Positions 9,476 to 22,370 of a stretch of 64,000 bases of DNA are shown piece by piece. The stretch comes from Hyaloperonospora brassicae (taxonomy: Eukaryota; Oomycota; Peronosporomycetes; Peronosporales; Peronosporaceae), in assembly GCA_947650285.1 (NCBI GenBank), contig CANTFL010001254.1, forward strand, positions 62,001-126,000, in the 5' to 3' direction. Both the position numbers and the translations under genes were made by a program. The stretch's first letter is position 1. Each line of letters opens with the position of its first letter. Below the pieces are notes generated by a model, which was given only the letters and a program-made list of their open reading frames with translations, was not told the origin of the DNA and made no database searches.

Positions 9476-11963
9476 AATGGGGTTAAAGAAGCGTACGCCT
9501 TAATCGAAGCTTTTGTGTCCATAGCGATATTCGCCAGTCGATCCGCCATTTTGTTGTAGGTGCGATAATGATGTCTTCAGCTGGAGATATGTATATCGTT
9601 AGTGGTGGCGCTTTATTTGGTGAAAAACTGCACCTAGTGTTGCTTGCGTGGAGGGTCTCTTGTTCGGAGTTTAGAAAGTACAAAGGCACTGTCCCCAATG
9701 ACATGCAGGGGTAAGTAGTCGTTGACCTTTGCTCGCCGAAGACCGTGGACGAGCCCCCAGTACTCAGAGATATTGTTAGTAGTATCGGCAGAGGCATAAG
9801 CCACGCTCGCTACCCATAAAACGCATGCGACGTGCGTCGGAACGTGGAGTCGGACAATAACAGATCCAGCTCCACCTGGACCCGGATTTCCGCGGGATCC
9901 TCCATCTAAAAAAGGAGGTATAGCACTCCTGGGGTCCGTTCGATATGTCGTTTGTGCAACAGAGGAGATTCTTCGTAGCAGAGGAGTGTATCAGACAAAG
10001 CCGACCCTACCGACACAAACAGTTGCCCGTCCCCCCATTTCGGGCTGGTAGGTTGATCCACGGAGTCTTTGAACCGACCGGCGAAAGATAGTCTTGGCCC
10101 TAGCTGCGTGAAAATCCTGTGATAGAGACGGGTCTTCCATGCGGTGGAGGCGCTCGAATCAGATGGCATGAAGTGTCGTCGAGACGAAGAAACGCCACAG
10201 ATCTCGAGCTTCCGGGAGGACCGCAGCCTGAGCTTTTGATAAATCAGCGTCTGTGCTCAGAGATTGCTTGACAATGACCCAGTCGTTGGGCGGAATCCCC
10301 GGTAGGTCCAGTCCAAACACCCAGACAGTCAGGTCACCCTCCCGGAAAGTACCAAGCAATCGCCGCCGATCAAGGAGGTATTCCCAGTGTCGACGCGCGA
10401 TAGGGCAAGCCCAAAAGATTTGGCTTTCCAGAGCTGGACCAGCAGTCACACACTTAGGGACTGGGAACGACAGATCTTGCTTGGCCCGATTCCCGAGCGG
10501 GAAATTGTTACTCTTTAGCCGATATATTGTATGAGCGTTGGTCGGAAAGGACGCACGAATTCGTCGAATGTTTCTCCACGTGATCAATGGTGAACCTTTC
10601 GATATCAAGTGAAAGTCCGCCTTTGCAACCCGTTCCTCGAGAAGTTTAGTTCCTTCAATATAGCGCCGGCGGGAGATATGCTGTTTAAGTTTCTTTGGAT
10701 GTGGCCGCCATCGGCGACGACCGGCCCACAGGTGGACAATTTGCGTGAGCATCGGATGCGCGCCAAAGTGGACAGGAGTCCCACTGGATGAGGAAGCGGC
10801 ATTATCGCACGCCGCCATCGACGAGACTGGTTGCATCCCACATACCATGACGGTATCAAAATGCTGGAGAGAAGTATCGTCACTAGTGAGAAGCCAGTCA
10901 TGAAATTGGTGCGCCTTCGTTGAAAAAGAAATTAGGGACACAGGTTCCAGCGCGCGATGGACCAGAGACGGGAAGTTGTAAAGAAGGGCGATGCATGAGG
11001 ACCCAAAATGTCGTCTCTTCGCCATATACTGGGTTTCCATGTCTCGCGTGGGAGAGAACAAGACAATGCCAGTATGCAAAGTCGTCCAAGACATTGCCTC
11101 TACAAGGTAAGTCAGACCCAGGGCAAAGGCGACTCCGTCCAATGTATAAGACGTACCCCGTCGATCTCGCAGCCACGATGTATCCGTGAGCGTGGCGTGG
11201 ACAAGCCATAGGTGATCGAATCGCCATGACGCTGCAACTTCAGCACGCATCCCGGCGCGCAGTAGATCATCAATCACCCGCCGAACATCAAGTGTGACAC
11301 TACCGTCGTAATTATAGGCGTCTGTAGCTCTCGATGTAAAAGAGACGTCACGTCGACAGACCTCCCTGAACGCACCTTGGCGAGCGTGTCTAGCCGCAGG
11401 AATTACAATAATGTCGGACCCGGTTTGCCATAGAGTCGCTCGATATCGAAGATGCTTGTCTTCAGACCAAAAAGGCGTGATGTAAGCCGGACCTGACCCG
11501 CTCAATTCCCACAAGTAATCACCATGTATTAAGTCCCTCGAAGAAAGAGTAGCTGCGCATTGTCCAACCGCTATTGCTGCCATAGTCATCAATTTTATCA
11601 GATTACAAGGCACCGCTAGATCCCCATGTTGGATTGGTAAAGAAGCTATCTCGGAAGGGACCCACGGCCGGGACCGCTTACCAATACGGACACCCCATAC
11701 ACGGTTAATAATTAAGCCGCGCATCCAGGAAAAATACAGCGGGGGAGGCCAACAGTGTCGCGCTAAAAAATTTCTAATAGAAACAGCGATGGCACTAAAG
11801 AGCTGCGACCGTTGTTTTACCGGGTGAGTCTTCGCTCGTGCTAAGACAAGTCGGCTCCAGAGAGACCGGATGCACTTATTCCAGTTATCGGCCACCGCAA
11901 CCTGTTGTCCCACCAGAACACCAAGATGTCTGCAAGTGTCGTTGGGGGCCTGAAAAGCGATAC
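9476..11963 (-). pseudogene. LINE ORF2 C-terminal half with archaeal-type RNase H
   Basis: Minus-strand continuation of LINE ORF2 after the RT domain. A 584-codon uninterrupted stretch (11910-10159) begins after CRHLGVLVGQQ and contains the long thumb/connector region (NWNKCIRSLWSRLVLARAKT) and a region with conserved Cys/Trp (CVTAGPALESQIFWACPIAR) like the zinc-binding domain after LINE RTs. One indel near 10215 shifts the frame. The RNase H then follows with all four catalytic positions recognisable: DGGSRGNPGPGGAG (D), NISEYWGLVHGL (E), VIGDSAF (D) and NKMADRLAN (D). This enzyme would remove RNA from the RNA/DNA hybrid. LINE copy 2 keeps the frame open across the indel. The right end is cut by gypsy 1. 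Confidence 0.85.
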
Positions 11964-13829
11964 TGTGGTGAAGTCGATCTCACAAAATTACTTTAGTGAG
12001 TGCCAATCTTCCACTTGCCCAGACTTGCCGACTCACGGAGGGGGTACTCCGATCCGTGCCTTGCTGTATAACCTTGTGCTCACCTTGTGTACCCGTCGGT
12101 TGGGCTGGCTTGAGCTCTTCGTAACGGCCTTGGGAGATGTCGATCTCGCTGAGAGGTTGGGGTTGAGCGTTCGCTTCCGGTGCGGAAATCTTCACACCAC
12201 GAACGGGGGTTCTGCGATCTTGATCTTGAGTCGCGGCGGTCACTCTTGGGCGATGTCGCGATCTCGATCTTGAATCACACCGATCTCGATTTGTCTTCGG
12301 GATCGGGGTCTTCGCTGTGCGGAAATCTTCACTCAGCAAATAGTTGTCTTGCGTCGATCTTGCGTTGGGATCGGTCCAATCTAGTCTCGGGATCGGCCGA
12401 TCTTGCCGGAAGTGCGCAATGTGGGCAGATCGGTCCTGGGTTTCGCCAAAATGAAACGTGCCGATCTGTCCAGTAAATCAAAACGATCTTGCTCGGTCTT
12501 GTCTTGAACGCCTTGTCCCGATCTTCTGACCACTTGCGCCGTCTCGCGATCTTGTGTCCAATGTCCTTTTCCTTTTCCTGATGTTGCTGCTACCCTAGCA
12601 GTTGAGTTGAGTGTGAGTACTTGATCGATCCGGGCCAAATATCCCGAGATCGCTCTTCTCGATCTTGGCCAACAATCCAAGATCGGTCTTCTGTGTCCTT
12701 GTAACACGCGCGCCTTGACCCGCCGGGGAAGCCAAATCAATCTTGCCCGGAGAAGAGGGGAGGGGAACGTGCGTCGTGAACAGAAGAAGTAGAGTTCAAG
12801 TCTGTTTATTAACCAACCAAATTAATAGCCAACCTATCCTTAAGCCTATTCCCAACCGTAGGTCACTCTCCAAGTCGATATCACCTTTAAGCTTGACCGC
12901 CCCTTTGAACACGTGTCGAAATCTCGTGACCTGTACTCCAAAGATAGCGCCAATACTCCCGATATCGTACCTAGACACCAAAAAAGGGACCAAATTCCAA
13001 ATACGGTACCAAATACCCAATTTTGGTACCGAAAGGTCCAAAATAGTACCCAAATAAGGAATGTGCCTAAATCCATTTTGCGACGTCCATTCGACCGGCT
13101 TCCACTGGCTCTTTCGGTCTGAACTTTTGGGACATCTCTCATAGACCTTCAACAAGCATTTACATCATCATACGATAGCTCCATCATCGATATATCCATA
13201 ACCAGCAGGGAACATGACCGATCTGATGTCCAATTCGAGATCTAGTAGGCTCGACACAGTGCGATCCGGCCCTATATGTCGTTTCCGTTCATTGTGTGTA
13301 CTCCAATACCATTCCCAAGGGTCAATCTGCTCAATGGGACCATCCATAGTTCTTACAACGGTCCCCCGGACTCCCACCAACATCCACAATTCCAGATCGG
13401 TCCATAATTAACCTAAATCAGTACTTCTTTTGGGAGCCCGGTATAGAATGTCACCGATCTAATAGATTTCAACACCTTTGTCACAGAGTCACTTCGCATC
13501 GTCTGGTCCCAGATGCACCTTTCCCAGAGTAATTCTGCTTCAGATCAGCCGTTTAGTACAATCCAGTCCCTTGTCCCAGATCGCACCGTTACAATCATTC
13601 CTTGTCCCAGATCGCAGCATGGGAATCATCCCTTTTCACGCCCCGTCTCAGATCGTTCGATACCCGTCAGTCTGACGACAGTTGGATCGTATCGTCTTTC
13701 TCCGTTGGGATCGCCTCCCATCTCTCATTGGATCGCCAGGTCCCGTGGTCTAATTCTCCACCAGTAAGTGGCGCCTCAAATATGTGGTCACCGATCCTCG
13801 TAGAAAATTTGATTAGTGACTTTGCCACA
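11964..13829 (-). repeat. 3' LTR of gypsy 1
   Basis: 1866 bp, nearly identical to 24744-26610. It begins TGTGG and ends CCACA, and is dense in GATC (21 in 12121-12720). A short stretch at 12960-13050 contains repeated GGTACC-like and CCAAATAC-like words. Several 60-120 codon frames occur on both strands and are duplicated in the other LTR, but none has a recognisable domain, so I do not call them genes. Its right edge lies 88 bp before the start codon of the antisense ORF, so an antisense promoter here is plausible but not shown. Confidence 0.92.
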
Positions 13830-13841
13830 ACCGCCCCCTGC
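13830..13841 (-). other. Polypurine tract of gypsy 1
   Basis: On the element strand GCAGGGGGCGGT lies immediately upstream of the 3' LTR, where the plus-strand DNA primer is expected. It is short and contains two C and one T, so the call depends on position. Confidence 0.5.
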
Positions 13842-13917
13842 ACTGAAGTCCATTGTACAGCAATTGACCTCAGTGCAGTCACTCATCAACTTTGCTCCAA
13901 CCACTCAAGTCCATATC

Positions 13918-16664
13918 ATGGTCTCTCCGACGCATCTCCCCACCTCGCCGATCTCGTCGGAAGGCTCCACCGTGTTCCTGTCTCCGGATCGCGACCCGTC
14001 ACCTGGATCGCCGGATCGCGGGCGGTATGCTCCCATCGTCCCTGATCGACATGCATCCCCCAGTCGTCTACATTCGGCCGGATCGCCAGTGATCGCCACG
14101 AGATCGCCAGATCGACAGCCGACCAGACCCTCGTCTCCAACCCAAGACTTACCGTCTGGATCGCCGGATCGACGTGAGTCTTTAAGTGATTCCCGTTCGG
14201 TCGGATCGCCCTCGATCGTCACGGACTCACCAGATCGTCCGTTTGAACCGTCCTCACTTCCCGTACCTCCGGCGACTCTGGGTGCATTTAGGTCCGACGC
14301 CCTGGCCATTAGTGAGTCTCGTACAGAGTCTGCTCCAGCTGCGGACGTGACCGGCAGCGTTCCAAGAGTTTCTGCCGACGACGTTCGTCTTACGTTGGCT
14401 ACGATCTCTTATTTATGGGATCGCGAGGCCACCTTCCGCAGCCAAGCCGACACCATTCATGAGCTTCAGCATTAATACCGAGATGCGGTCGCCCGGGGGG
14501 ATCGTTTGGACAAAGAAATTGATTCTCTGCATGAACTGGTCGCCCCCTTCGTCTCCTTCGTCCAGCGTCGATACGATTGGATGCAGGGCCGCTACGTCGA
14601 CGCAGTACATTCTTTTAGCGACTGTAAACGAGCTCTGCAGACACATCGCGATCAATCGGAGGAGGTTCGTCGACTACGCGCTTTGTTACGTGCCAACGAG
14701 GAGGATCAAGGCAGCTTGGAACGACAGGTGAACGCTTTGAGGACTCAAATGCACTCGCTCCAAGCTGAGCTTAATTCTCTCCGACGGCAGCGCGACCAGC
14801 TGACCTCCGACAGGTCTTTCCTTCACATAGATGTTTTGCACTTGAAGGAGCAATTGGCTCGATCTCAGGCGGAGATCGCAGAGGGACTGGCTTCGATCAG
14901 CGATCTCATACAACAAGTGGATGGCTTGACTCCTCTGGAGGGTCAGTTGGCACTTTCGCGGCTGGAAAACGCCAACCTCCGTCGTCAGCTTGCGGAACAC
15001 CTCACGGTACACGACCAGCTACAGGTGGCGGAACACGATCGGGATCGGGCCATAGCCGAGCACCGAGCGCTGCTCGACACACTGACCAGTGCCATACTCG
15101 GGTCCCAATCCTCTACATTGACCGTTCGACCGACGCCTACGAGTGCTACTCAGGCCAGATCGCCACCCGCTTCCACTACCCAGAGATCGAGATCGCTTGC
15201 CCGTAGGTCCAGATCGAGATCGTCTGGCCCGCCTGCCAAGCGTCGGCGTGTTCAACTAAGGTCACGATCCCGAGATTCTTCTACCTCCCGTGTGGCCTCC
15301 CGGCTATTGTCGTTGAACCCCTCAACACCTTCCAAGAAACTTCCCAGATCGGACCCACCCGAGCTTTCATCCGATTCCTCTTCTTTTCCACCTTCGTCCA
15401 CGACTTCTGGGGCGGGATCGGGAAGTGGGGAACTGACCGGGTCAGACTCCAGCTCGGACGATTTAACTCGTTCTGTATTGTACCACTCGAGATCGGCCGC
15501 TCGTCGTCAACCTAGATCGGCTGCCCGATCTTCAATTCCGGACCCCTCTCCGGCTGCTCAGGTTGCTCCCGCTTCTTCCGCAGCTACTATGTTGGCTCAG
15601 ACACTATCGCGGTCGCCCTCTCCAGCCGCTCCGGAGCCTCGTTATCTTTCGTACCCGTCCACTCCGGTCGCGGCTGTTCCCGTAGTTGAAATTCAAGATG
15701 ATGGTTACGTGGAAGATGTGGAGGCGTCGCCGACAGGGGAGACACACAGAGAGACTGGCTCCGTTAGTCCGCCTCCGGGGTCCACTGCGCTTTCGGATCG
15801 CCATTTGTCCGACAGCGATAATAGCATCATCCTTCTGACGCGCCCAGTGGCTAACAGAATCATTTCTTCCGTTGATTTCGACAACCTTCCGCCACTCCAG
15901 CAGCCACGGGATCGGTGGATTCCCAACTATCTGGCGCCTTCCCGACGGGTGGCTTCCGAGATCGCTCCATGGTCAGTTTCGCGCATCGCGATGATTTGTG
16001 TGCGGACCATGACCATTGAGCTGCTGTTTCACCACTACTCCAAGCCCAGGAATTTTCTGTTCCCTTTCCACAATCATGGGAGAGCCCCGCCTACGGGGAT
16101 TGGGCTTCTGGGCTGATCTCACGGCAACACATCGAGTCTCTTTACGCTACCGCCCCTTGGGATAATGTCGTGGTCCCCGTGAACCCGATATCGTTCACCA
16201 TGACTGGATGGTACAGCGACATGAGCCATCGCTACCTGGAGCTCGAGTCCACTCATCGCCAAGCTCTGTGGGAGTCCACTCATGCTTTCCCGATCTCCCA
16301 GGCCCAACGACGATCCGACCGGTTCATGCAAACATTCTGGCGTCAACGAAAGCAACGCCGATCTCGTTTTGGAGCACGTTGGAAGAACTTCTTGAAGATG
16401 ATACTCAACGGCATGATCGCTGGCCACTACGATCTCGACATCTTGCTGGATCCCTTCTTCCTCCACTATCCGCGCCCACATGAAGAACGAGTTTGGTATC
16501 CAGGGTTAGGACACTCTAACGACCCCGCCGACTTGTTAGAGGCATTGGATATGGCGGACCAAGAGGATCCTTGGCGCAATCAGTTCCGTAACGCCTATTG
16601 GGATCACCCCGGATCGCAGATCCCTCGTCTACAGGACAAGTTCATGCCTGCTCCATCATCTTAG
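13918..16664 (+). pseudogene. Antisense accessory gene of gypsy 1 (coiled coil, Arg/Ser-rich)
   Basis: Long reading frame opposite to gag-pol, between pol and the 3' LTR. It starts MVSPTH at 13918 and runs in one frame to about 15960, broken by a single TAA at 14473. It then needs a shift of frame near 15970, passes one TGA near 16017, and ends at 16664, about 915 codons in all. It shows a Ser/Pro-rich N-terminus with repeated SPDR/GSPDR words, and a heptad-like region at about 14480-15105 (LDKEIDSLHELV, LRRQRDQLTSDRSFLHIDVL). A basic Arg/Ser segment follows (KRRRVQLRSRSRDSSTSR, about 15230-15300), then a Ser-rich acidic region and a Trp/Tyr-rich C-terminal domain (VWYPGLGHSNDPADLL). I do not recognise a family. 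The length, repeated motifs and transition-type stops argue for a real, recently broken gene and not a chance frame. It does not overlap pol. Confidence 0.65.
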
Positions 16665-16919
16665 TCCAAGATCGGTGTCCAAGCCCGATCGGCTTTCATA
16701 CTCGTGTAAGTCATTCAATCATCTTCTTTTTGATACTTCATTCTTTGTAACTTCCACGACCTCGATCCTTCTCGCTCCACATCATTCAGTAGGGTAATTC
16801 ACTTGACTATCTCCATACTCACACACAAAAACACCCTCCACCAGCATATGCTACCGTCTAGCACATCTTTCAACCCTTCCATCCGCATTTACCGCCTCCC
16901 AGCATACCTATCCAGATCG
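16665..16919. other. Convergent spacer between antisense gene and pol
   Basis: 255 bp between the ends of the antisense gene (plus) and pol (minus). It is pyrimidine-rich on the plus strand, with CATC/CACC words. No domain-bearing frame is seen. It could hold the terminators of two converging transcripts. Confidence 0.4.
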
Positions 16920-19900
16920 TTAAGGTTCGTCCGACTTGCCTTCGTAAGACTGCATTGCTTCAAAACGGTTTCGACTCACTCGGTTCCGTTCAAACTCTCG
17001 CAAGATCGCCCCACAACTCAGATCGGCCTCATCCACCCAACTTAAATCGGGATGTCCCTTCCACTTCACCAGAAACTGTCGGTGTACTCGCCCATAACGG
17101 GTTTTCCTACCAGATCGCACGTCCAATATTTCTTCTACTTCGTATTCTCCCTCTTCGAGATCGCTCTCCCAACTGTCTTCTGGCAGCAAAGCTTCATCAA
17201 AGTCCAAACGATCTGCTTCGTCTATCGTAAGCTGATCCTTCGGCCGTTCAGGGAACGTTTTTACCTTCTTCAGCTTCAATAAATGTACAATCGGAAATAG
17301 CCGATACGGGGTCCCAGCGATCTCCAGTTTCACAGCGTAATCTCCACATATGTCTGCAACTCGGAATGGCCCATGCCACATGTGCGCTAGCTTCTTCGCA
17401 TATCCTTCTTTAACTCGATCCAGGTATAGCCAAACTTGCGTTCCCACTTCGATCTCGTGTTGTTCTACGTCTTCGTTATGGCGATCTGCCCTCTCGTGGA
17501 TCGCAAGTCGTAGTTGATCATTCACCGCTGATCGAGCTCGCTGATATTTTCTTTGAATACTATATCTCCACCGCTTTGGATCGCGATCTCTCGTCCTCGT
17601 GTTTCCCACTGATAACGTAGCTTCCAACGTTGATCGCGGGTCCCATCCATGAATCAGATAGAATGGGGTGTCCCCTCGAACTCGATCTTGAGCGGTGTTG
17701 ATGGCAAATGTGAGCCGCTCAGCATACTCATCCCAGTCTCGTTGGTCAACTTCAGCCACGTACATCTTGAGCGAATGCGTCAAGGTTTGCACCATTCGCT
17801 CGGCTGTTCCATTTGCTTGTGGCCTGTAAGCCATGGTAGCACGCTGTTTTTGTCCTACGATCCGGCTGAAGGCTCGAAAGAAGTCGGACATAAATCCCGG
17901 TTCTCGATCGTGCCTGATAGCCTCGCTAGCCCCGAAGCGTCGAAACACACATTCTTCGTAATTTTCCGCTATTGTTTGTGCCGTCCGTGAAGAGCTAGTC
18001 TTTGCAATTACATATCCCGAGAAGAGGTCCACCCAAATGAGCAGTTCGGTGTTCCCCTTGATGGACTTGGGCAACGACGGTATATGATCCATTGCTATGA
18101 TCTGGAATGGATAGGATGCGTGTAGATTCCCCGGGGATCTCCCATGAATCATCGGGCTTCCTTTTCCGGTTTCACAGTCGATACATTCGCCCACATATCG
18201 TTGAACGCTCCGGTACAGTCCTCTCCAATGGAATCGCGATCTAATCTTCTGATAGGTTCGGCCGATACCCTGGTGGCCTCCTTCTAGACTCGTATGATAG
18301 TGGTGCAAGAAGTCTTGTTGCAACGTCTCAGGGATCACCAACCGCATCAAACCATCACGATCTTCTGACTTTCTTTTCGCCGTGGGGCAGAAAAATAGCA
18401 GATCGCTCTCATCGATCTCGTACTCCGGCGCCAGTTTTGCGCATACCTTCACTGCTCCCGCGTCCAAGTTTGACACATCGCCACTTAGATACTTCTTGAG
18501 ATTAATAATCCAACGCTCTTCATCTTGAGCCTGGACAATCCGTTGAATCCTAATTCGCTGCACTATCTCTTCCTGTATCACTTCAGGTTCATGACGTATC
18601 CTCTCGGCCGATCTCGTGATTGCAGTTACCCGAGCCAGCTGACCATCTTGCTTGGGCTTCAACAATTCGTCGAGACGGTTCAGTGTCATCAGATCTTGCC
18701 GATCTTCTTCAGCTACAATTGTTCTTCCTTTTTCGTTCTGCAACGCTGTGCTGGCTAGTCGATCTGCGCTCTGATTCCACTCTCGCTTCATATGTAGAAA
18801 CTCGTGACTAGGCCATAACCGCGGCTTATCCAACGCTTTGTGTCTCAAAAGCTGAGGGCCCGGTGCCTTGCAGTCGATCCCACCGCGCATTTGCCGAATT
18901 ACCAAATTGGAATCTCCACACAGAATTACTCGCCCCCTGTCCAGATCGGCGAGTAACTCAAAGCACAATAGCAAGCCATTATACTCCGCTTCATTCACAG
19001 TCAAATCGTGAGTATATCTAGATTCTGCCGCCACAATCGTCCACTCGGGTAACTTTCATACCACAGCACTGTACGACCCTCCTTTCCTTTTGATCCTAGC
19101 CGATCCGTCGAAACTGGCTACCAACAACTCTTCATCCGTTTCCACCGTTGGAGGAGGCATCGATACTTTGAGTCGGCAGTCTTTTCGGGGGGAAATCGCG
19201 ATCAGCATCTCTTCTACCTCTTCTCTCGGAGTGATACTTGCTGCTAGCATACCCAGACTCTCTTCTTCTCCTCGATCACATTTCTTCACCTCCATAGTCC
19301 AGTTCGACAACAAAGCAGCCCACCGTCCTAATCTCCCGTTGAGTCCTCGAGATTGCATCAACCACGCTAACGTAGAATGTCGGGTTAGCACAGTGATCTC
19401 TCGCGAAGCAAGCGTAGTGTAGCATACATCCAAAACACGAAGTAGCGCCAGCACTTCCTTTTCCACCGTTCCATAGTTAAGCTCGTTGGGCTTCAAGGTG
19501 CGGCTAGTAAACGTAACCGGATGGTATACGCCCTCGTACTCCTGTATCAGGGCCGCTGACACAGCCCACTTGCTAGCGTAGACTACGATCACAGGAGGAC
19601 GATCTGGGTCGAAATGTTTGAGCATAGGAGCGGTAGCTATCTTAGCCTTTAGCATAGTGAAAGCAACCTTGGCTTCCTTCCATCGATCTTCGTTCAACCA
19701 TTCGTCTCCTGCTGCGAGCTGAGATCGGCCGATCTCGAAGAAATCTGATTCTCTTAACTCATATAATACCGCGGCGTACACCGCGAAATCTTCAATGAAG
19801 CGGCGGTAGTAGTTCAAACTCCCGAGAAAAGATTGCATAGCTCGTAGCGTGCTAGGGAACGGGATGTTGACCAACGACTCTAAGTTCTTGGGCTGAGCCT

Positions 19901-22370
19901 CCAAACCATCAATCGACACTTGGTGTCCCAAATAGTCGACCTTACGGCACCCCCAAAAACTTTTTGTGAGACTGATAGACAAATTCCACTTATCACATGC
20001 TTCCAGCAATCGCTCTACTTTTGCGTACAGATACTCCCATGAAGTGGCTGGTATGAGGATGTCGTCAATGTAAGATCGGCGTCCCAGTATAGAAGGTCGT
20101 CGATCTGTCTCCGGTTCACCATCTTTGAACACGTCGATCTGGCCATCAGCGGATGATCTCTGGCCAATCTTGAGGTATCCATACAGCGCGTTGTCGACCA
20201 GACGTTGATAGATTTGGGGCGCGTTCTATAGCCCAAAAGGCATTCGTAGCCACTCGAAAAGACCAAACGGTGTGATAAACGCTGAGATCAGTTTGGCTCG
20301 CTCAGTCATCTCAACCACCCAGAATCCACTATCCATATCCAGCGAACAGTACCATAAAGCTTTATCTAGGTCTTATAATAGATCGCTGATCAACGGCATG
20401 GGATAAACCATTAGACGTGTCAGCTGATTCACTCTTCGATAATCAATGCAAAGGCGAATATTCACTCCGTTCTTCTTGATGATCACCACTATCGGAGACG
20501 CCCACGGTGACGTGGATGGCTGGACGATCTTGGCCGCTAGTAGTCCTTTGATGAGGTCCGATAACTTCTCCCGATATTTTGGTGCGACCGGACGTACTCT
20601 TTGCGCTATCGGTGCTGCCCCACCGACATCAATATCACAGATCGCGCCTCGTGCTGCTGGTGGTAGAGCATTACCTCTACCCATGAGGATGTGACGACTC
20701 TTCCAGATCAGCGATCTGAGCCGCTGTTGATCAGTGGTGAGAGGCATATCGGGATCGCCGATCTGAATGTCCTCAATCATAACTTCTTCTGTAGTCGCCG
20801 ACATTTCTGGTAGTACCGCCATGTGTTGCTCGATATCTTCAGCAAACAAATCTCCGCTCTCGTGGTAGTAAACTGGTGTTCACGCGATCTCGACATCTTC
20901 AGCCTTTAACATTGCTTCTTCCTTAGGCTCTTTCATCTCTCCCGGCTGCTCCGACCTCAGCAGTTTACCGGTCGGATCGGCTTTCGATAGAGACGACATG
21001 TCACGTAGCCATTCTTGATCGATATCGCGATCTCCCTTCGTTGCTTGTTGGGTTCCGATCTCCTGGTCGTTTTCCATCCACAATAGCTCAGCTCTGTTGA
21101 CTGTTTCTTCTTTGGCAACCACAGCATCTTCCTTTTGCGATTCTCCATTGTTAGTTTGGTGCGTTACCGTGGTGATCGCTGGAGATAGGTTCTTCAACGT
21201 ATCAGACGGTCGTTTAACGATACGTTTGGGGGTGGCATACGTAGGGCGATCTACCAGTGGGCCGGTATGTTCTTTTGGGAGTTCCTTCACTCGATCCGTC
21301 GTAGCCTCATACGCCAGAGTTTGCCACTACTTGTATTTCCCCGATCCGACCGTCACGAAACCTTGAGTTCGTGGTACCAAATCGCCTTCGGTCCACAAGC
21401 CCAATATAGTGTGGGTGGACAATATGATCTCACGGTCGCCAGTGTTGGTCATCTGCAGGTACTTCCTACTACCAAACCCCGAGATCACTGTAGGTACACA
21501 GTCTGGTCCTCTGGCGACCCACAACTTCATCTTAGCCCCTCCGATCCCGATCTTCACTTCCCTTGACTCTCCGACCGGGATCACCACATGTTGGTCCTTC
21601 GCCGTTATATGTTGTATCTTCGATCCGTACGCGGGGCGACGTCCTGCGAGGTGAATGCGGATTTCTTCTGGTAAACATAGCGCACCATCCGCTAGGTCGA
21701 GCCGCACTCCGGCAGGAACCATAAAGTCCATGTCCAGAATCGCTTCTTGCCCTGCCAGATCGCCTACCCACACATTGAAACAGTACACTAACGACCCCGC
21801 GAGGGTTACTTTGATCTTGGTGCGTCCTATTGTCATGTATGGAGCTTCTCCTATCCCGATACATTCTTGTCGTTGACTCTCGTCAATATTGCAACTGACC
21901 TCACGAGCAAAGGTGGTGTCAATGATCGACACTTCAGCACCAGAATCAAATAGCAGAGTGGCTTTTACATTGTTGATCTTGCCAACAGCTTTCGCTTGTT
22001 TGAACCATTTCCCGGGCGAATAATGTTTCCAGTATCCGCGAGATTCACCGTAAGCGAGCTCGATCTCCATAGTTGGTTCAGATCGCGAGTATTCATCGAT
22101 CCGTTTGAGATGGGCCACAGAAGCGACACGTTTTAACTTCGAACGAGATATATTTGTTTCCATATCTGTATCCTGCTTACTCTCGCGATCCGTCTTCTTT
22201 TTTTCCACGTATGCAATAATGCAGAGCCCAGAACGCTCGGCTCGTACCAGATTCAAACCTGGCGAGCGTCCTAATTTAACATCTTCTCGGCCTTTTCTGG
22301 CAGCATCCCCGCATGCTTGTTCGGGACATACCACTGGCGGATCATGTTGTAGAACTCCTCCATGGGACAC
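16920..22370 (-). pseudogene. pol: Gypsy 1 pol: protease, RT, RNase H, archaeal-type RNase H, integrase, chromodomain
   Basis: A single minus-strand frame from 22370 to 16920, interrupted by five stops (at 21327, 20880, 20373, 20226 and 19056). Protease: LLFDSGAEVSIID near 21950. RT: VRLCIDYRRVNQL-type block (here NIRLCIDYRRVNQLTRL near 20440), FGLxNAPQIYQR near 20220, and the catalytic box RSYIDDILIPA near 20065. First RNase H, Gypsy type: VIVVYASKWAVSAALIQEY near 19580. Second RNase H: SFDGSARIKRKGG (D), NEAEYNGLLL (E), CGDSNLVIRQM (D) and QSADRLAS (D), 19130-18750. Integrase: zinc finger with HxxxH (GGHQGIG region) and CIDCETGKG, then AMDHIPSLP, RHDREPGFMSDF and NGTAERMVQTL as the DDE residues. 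C-terminal chromodomain: EYEVEEILDVRSG to LVKWKGHPDLSWV near 17100. Expression is probably by -1 frameshift from gag. Confidence 0.9.

Noticed and set aside
10253..11227. Plus-strand frames opposite the LINE ORF2 C-terminus, duplicated in mirror image at 36975-37933
   Set aside because: They are shadows of the ORF2 frame, and their duplication follows from the duplicated LINE.
12796..13155. Several 100-120 codon frames in the gypsy 1 LTR, duplicated at 25577-25936
   Set aside because: They occur on both strands of an LTR, have no domain, and are duplicated only because the LTRs are.
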